This document shows positions 60,991 through 64,000 of a stretch of DNA of 64,000 bases, one piece after another (within the stretch, counting starts at the first letter, position 1; every line of letters starts with the position of its first letter). The notes beneath the pieces were generated by a model. It saw nothing but the letters and a program-made list of their open reading frames with translations. It searched no databases and had not been told where the DNA came from. This DNA comes from CAVSUZ01 sp963791885 (GTDB lineage: Bacteria > Pseudomonadota > Alphaproteobacteria > Acetobacterales > Acetobacteraceae). The DNA is taken from contig CAWBUL010000006.1 of the NCBI GenBank assembly GCA_963791885.1, forward strand, positions 930,001 to 994,000, written 5' to 3'. The translations under genes were made by a program, and so were the position numbers.

Positions 60991-63843
60991 CTACGCCCGG
61001 CGCTTCGCCCGCTCCGGTTTCGGCAGCAGTGGCGCCAGGAACCGCCCGGTATAGCTATCCGGGGCGGCCGCGATATCCTCCGGCGTACCCTCCGCCACGA
61101 TCTGGCCGCCGCCATCGCCGCCTTCGGGTCCCATATCGAGAATCCAATCGGCGGTCTTGATGACCTCCAGATTGTGCTCGATCACCAGAACCGTGTTGCC
61201 CTGGTCCACCAGCGCGTGCAGCACCTCCAATAGCTTGCGCACGTCCTCGAAGTGCAGCCCTGTGGTCGGCTCATCCAGGATATACAGCGTCCGGCCCGTC
61301 GCACGCCGCGCCAGCTCCTTCGACAGCTTGATCCGCTGTGCCTCGCCGCCAGATAGCGTCGTCGCCTGCTGCCCCAGACTGATGTAGCCCAGCCCGACCT
61401 GCTGGAGGATCTTCAGCCGGTCATGGATCCGCGGCTGCACCGAGAAATACGGCACCGCCTCATCCACTGTCATCGCCAACACATCAGCAATGGACTTGTC
61501 GCGGAACTTGATCTCCAGCGTTTCGCGATTGTAGCGCTTTCCTTTGCACACATCGCACGTCACATAGACGTCCGGCAGAAAGTGCATCTCGATCTTCAGC
61601 AGGCCGTCGCCCTGGCACGCCTCGCACCGCCCGCCCTTGACGTTGAAGCTGAAACGACCCGGCTTGTAGCCCCGTGCGCGGCTCTCCGGCAGTTCCGCGA
61701 ACCAGTCGCGGATCGGCGCAAACAGATCGGTGTACGTCGCCGGGTTCGATCGCGGCGTCCGTCCGATCGGTGACTGGTCGATGTCGATGATCTTGTCGAG
61801 CATATCCAGCCCGTCGATCCGCTCATGCGGCGCCGGCACTTCAGCCGATCCCATCAACCGCCGGGACGCCGCGCGATACAGCGTATCCACCACCAGCGTG
61901 GACTTGCCGCCGCCCGAGACGCCCGTCACGCAGGTGAATGTGCCGAGTGGAATCCCGGCCGTAATGTCCTTCAGATTGTTCCCGCGCGCACCCACGACGT
62001 GGATGAACCGGTCCTTCTGCACCGGACGGCGCATCGCCGGCACCTCGATCCGCTTCCGCCCGGACAGATAATCCCCGGTCAGCGAATTGTGGTTTGCCGC
62101 GACGTCGTCGGGCGTGCCCTCCGCCACCACCCGTCCGCCATTGATGCCGGCGGCCGGACCCATATCGATCAGGTGATCCGCGGCGCGGATCGCGTCTTCG
62201 TCGTGTTCGACCACCAGCACCGTGTTGCCGAGATCGCGCAGTCGCCGCAGCGTGCCGAGCAAGCGCTCATTGTCGCGCTGGTGCAGTCCGATCGACGGTT
62301 CGTCCAGCACGTACAGCACGCCCGTCAGGCCCGAGCCGATCTGGCTCGCCAGCCGGATGCGCTGACTCTCCCCGCCCGACAATGTGGCCGAACCGCGCGA
62401 CAGCGTCAGGTAATCCAGCCCGACATCCTTCAGGAACCGCAATCGCTCCACGATCTCGCGCAGAATGCGCCGCGCGATCTCCGCACGCTGCGGTGTCAGC
62501 GTGTCGATCACGCCTTCGAACCACGGCAGCGCGTCAGCGATGGAAAGATCGGACGCTTCAGCGATGTTCTTCCCGCCCACCTTCACCGCCAAAGCCTCGG
62601 GCTTCAGCCGCGCGCCGTGACACGCGTCGCACGGATGGTCTGCCTGGTAGCGCGCCAGATCTTCGCGCACCCACACGCTGTCGGTCTCGCGGAACCGCCG
62701 CTCCAGATTGCGGATCACGCCCTCGAACGGCTTCGTCACGGTGTAGGACCGCACGCCGTCCTTGTAGGTGAACGCAACCGGAGTCTCGCCCGTGCCGTTC
62801 AGGATGGCGTTGACAGCGCTCTTCGGCAGATCTTTCCACGGCGTCTGCAACGACACTTTCAGGTGCTTCGTCAGGCTTTGCAGCGTCTGGTCGTAATAGG
62901 GCGACTGCGCCCCCACCCACGGCGCCACCGCCCCTTGCAGGATCGACTTGCGCTCATCCGGAATCACCAGCTGCGGATCGAACACGCTCTGCGTGCCCAA
63001 CCCGTCGCATTTCGGGCATGCGCCGTGCGGGCTGTTAAAGCTGAACAGCCGCGGCTCGATCTCCTCGATAGTAAAGCCTGAAACCGGACACGCGAAGCGC
63101 GAGGAAAACACCGTGCGCTCGCCCGAATCCGCATTTTCGGCATAGGCGATACCGTCCGACAAACCCAGCGCCGTTTCGAAACTGTCCGCAAGCCGCTGCG
63201 CCAGCCCATCGCGCACCACCACGCGGTCCACCACCGCTTCGATCTCGTGCTTCACCTTGCGGTTCAGCGCCGGCACCGCGCCGATCTCGTACAGCTTCCC
63301 GTCCACCTTCACCCGGGTGAAGCCGCGCCGCTGCAGTTCCGCGAGTTCCTTTCGGTACTCGCCCTTGCGGTCACGTACCACCGGGGCCAGCAGCAGCAGC
63401 CGCGTGCCCTCCGGCATCGCCATGACGCGATCCACCATCTGGCTGATCGTCTGTGCTTCGATCGGCAGCCCCGTCGCCGGCGAATAGGGCACGCCAACAC
63501 GCGCCCACAAAAGCCGCATGTAGTCGTGGATTTCCGTCACCGTCCCGACGGTCGAACGCGGATTGCGGCTCGTCGTCTTCTGATCAATGGAAATCGCCGG
63601 CGAGAGCCCGTCGATCGCATCCACATCCGGCTTGCCCGCCAGTTCCAGGAACTGCCGGGCATAGGCCGACAGGCTCTCGACGTAGCGCCGCTGCCCTTCG
63701 GCATAGATCGTGTCGAACGCCAGCGACGACTTGCCGGACCCCGACAGCCCGGTGATGACCGTGAGCGAATCCCGCGGGATCTCCACGTCCACGTTCTTCA
63801 GATTGTGCTCGCGCGCACCGCGAACGTGGATGGTGTTAGCCAT
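60991..63843 (-). CDS. uvrA: Excinuclease ABC subunit A (UvrA)
   Basis: A 950-residue damage-recognition ATPase of nucleotide excision repair. Two ABC modules are complete: first Walker A TVITGLSGSGKSSLAFDTIY and signature LSRGSATLSGGESQRIRLAS; second Walker A VTGVSGGGKSTLVVDTLYRA (Gly where Ser is usual in the loop) and LSGGEAQRIKLSKELA. The zinc modules are intact, with Cys in SPHGACPKCDGLG (first) and CEACQGDGLLKIEM ... VTCDVCKGKR (second). ATG 63843 is chosen over an upstream in-frame start at 63891 because MANTIHVRGAREHNLKNVDV is the family start. A LexA box lies just upstream, so it should be SOS-induced. Confidence 0.97.
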   Translation of the reverse strand: MANTIHVRGAREHNLKNVDVEIPRDSLTVITGLSGSGKSSLAFDTIYAEGQRRYVESLSAYARQFLELAGKPDVDAIDGLSPAISIDQKTTSRNPRSTVGTVTEIHDYMRLLWARVGVPYSPATGLPIEAQTISQMVDRVMAMPEGTRLLLLAPVVRDRKGEYRKELAELQRRGFTRVKVDGKLYEIGAVPALNRKVKHEIEAVVDRVVVRDGLAQRLADSFETALGLSDGIAYAENADSGERTVFSSRFACPVSGFTIEEIEPRLFSFNSPHGACPKCDGLGTQSVFDPQLVIPDERKSILQGAVAPWVGAQSPYYDQTLQSLTKHLKVSLQTPWKDLPKSAVNAILNGTGETPVAFTYKDGVRSYTVTKPFEGVIRNLERRFRETDSVWVREDLARYQADHPCDACHGARLKPEALAVKVGGKNIAEASDLSIADALPWFEGVIDTLTPQRAEIARRILREIVERLRFLKDVGLDYLTLSRGSATLSGGESQRIRLASQIGSGLTGVLYVLDEPSIGLHQRDNERLLGTLRRLRDLGNTVLVVEHDEDAIRAADHLIDMGPAAGINGGRVVAEGTPDDVAANHNSLTGDYLSGRKRIEVPAMRRPVQKDRFIHVVGARGNNLKDITAGIPLGTFTCVTGVSGGGKSTLVVDTLYRAASRRLMGSAEVPAPHERIDGLDMLDKIIDIDQSPIGRTPRSNPATYTDLFAPIRDWFAELPESRARGYKPGRFSFNVKGGRCEACQGDGLLKIEMHFLPDVYVTCDVCKGKRYNRETLEIKFRDKSIADVLAMTVDEAVPYFSVQPRIHDRLKILQQVGLGYISLGQQATTLSGGEAQRIKLSKELARRATGRTLYILDEPTTGLHFEDVRKLLEVLHALVDQGNTVLVIEHNLEVIKTADWILDMGPEGGDGGGQIVAEGTPEDIAAAPDSYTGRFLAPLLPKPERAKRRA

Positions 63844-63869
63844 GCCCGTGTCGATCTTCCCGCCTGATT

Positions 63870-63884
63870 GTTCTTGGGATGTTC
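63870..63884. promoter_or_regulatory. LexA (SOS) box upstream of uvrA
   Basis: GTTC-TTGGGAT-GTTC (minus strand GAAC-N7-GAAC) is a perfect match to the alphaproteobacterial LexA site GTTC-N7-GTTC. It is 26 bases before the uvrA start, next to an AT-rich TATATG/TATACATATA region that would hold the -10 box. LexA binding here would repress uvrA until DNA damage. Confidence 0.9.
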
Positions 63885-64000
63885 TATACATATATGGCCC
63901 CGGAGGGTCGGAAGGGAAGGATTTTTCGGATGTGGTCTCCCCGATCAGAGTAGTTTAACCCCTTCGACCAACAATCAGGCCAAAGAGAGCAGGGTGCGCA

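Noticed and set aside
61825..63081. 418-codon plus-strand frame opposite uvrA.
   Set aside because: Antisense shadow of the conserved UvrA sequence.
1..64000. CRISPR array, tRNA or rRNA genes.
   Set aside because: No regularly spaced repeats, cloverleaf-like or rRNA-like sequences were noticed on either strand.

Overview
The window looks like a chromosomal segment of a high-GC alphaproteobacterium, most plausibly an Acetobacteraceae/Rhodospirillales-type organism. This rests on the mnmG-rsmG-parA-parB cluster with a parS-like site inside rsmG, an alphaproteobacterial LexA box (GTTC-N7-GTTC) in front of uvrA, the GC-rich coding bias, and the families present. The genus cannot be named from the sequence alone. 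No rRNA, tRNA or CRISPR array was recognised.

Layout. 1-8.6 kb: end of an Nramp-type metal transporter, a small exported protein, a two-gene small-heat-shock operon whose leader can hide its ribosome binding site, a DUF2188-like gene, and an RND efflux pair (adaptor plus pump) divergent from a TetR regulator. 8.6-14 kb: a sugar-type ABC importer (Tat-exported binding protein, two permeases, no ATPase) in one minus-strand operon with two Gfo/Idh/MocA dehydrogenases. 14.5-18.5 kb: GNAT acetyltransferase, a frameshifted MFS gene, a DHA2 multidrug MFS transporter and a MaoC dehydratase. 18.5-23.6 kb: an accessory block with a two-gene orphan cassette between diverged hairpin repeats, a complete IS3-family element (1278 bp, 3-bp target duplication) and a decayed IS5-family transposase.

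23.7-32.7 kb: one tightly packed minus-strand run, mnmG-rsmG-parA-parB-hyuA-hyuB-ABC binding protein, closed by a rho-independent terminator. It joins the chromosome-segregation locus to a hydantoin/oxoproline-type catabolic module. 32.8-35.3 kb: CDP-diacylglycerol pyrophosphatase and an IlvD/Edd-family sugar-acid dehydratase. 35.4-41.1 kb: a patchwork of accessory genes (GIY-YIG-like protein, broken genes, FAD oxidoreductase with an internally duplicated orphan partner, MntA/HepT toxin-antitoxin pair with a shifted hepT, GNAT remnant).

41.1-49.8 kb: a frameshifted thioredoxin-fold protein and a flavin monooxygenase that share an unusual leader, a glutamic (G1) peptidase, a phosphate-type MFS transporter with an SDR, a YqjI-like His-rich PadR regulator with DUF2218, an M20 amidohydrolase and a class II aldolase. 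50-64 kb: a large molybdenum hydroxylase subunit, a PEP-CTERM protein, a cytosine-deaminase-like amidohydrolase, a quinone oxidoreductase, two orphan proteins, a GntR/PhyH/MHS-transporter catabolic group, an ArsR/SRPBCC pair, and SOS-controlled uvrA.

Much of the content is small-molecule uptake and catabolism (ABC, MFS, dehydratase, amidohydrolases, oxidoreductases) around a conserved core of replication, segregation and repair genes. Several otherwise intact genes carry a single apparent one-base insertion, either real decay or assembly error.
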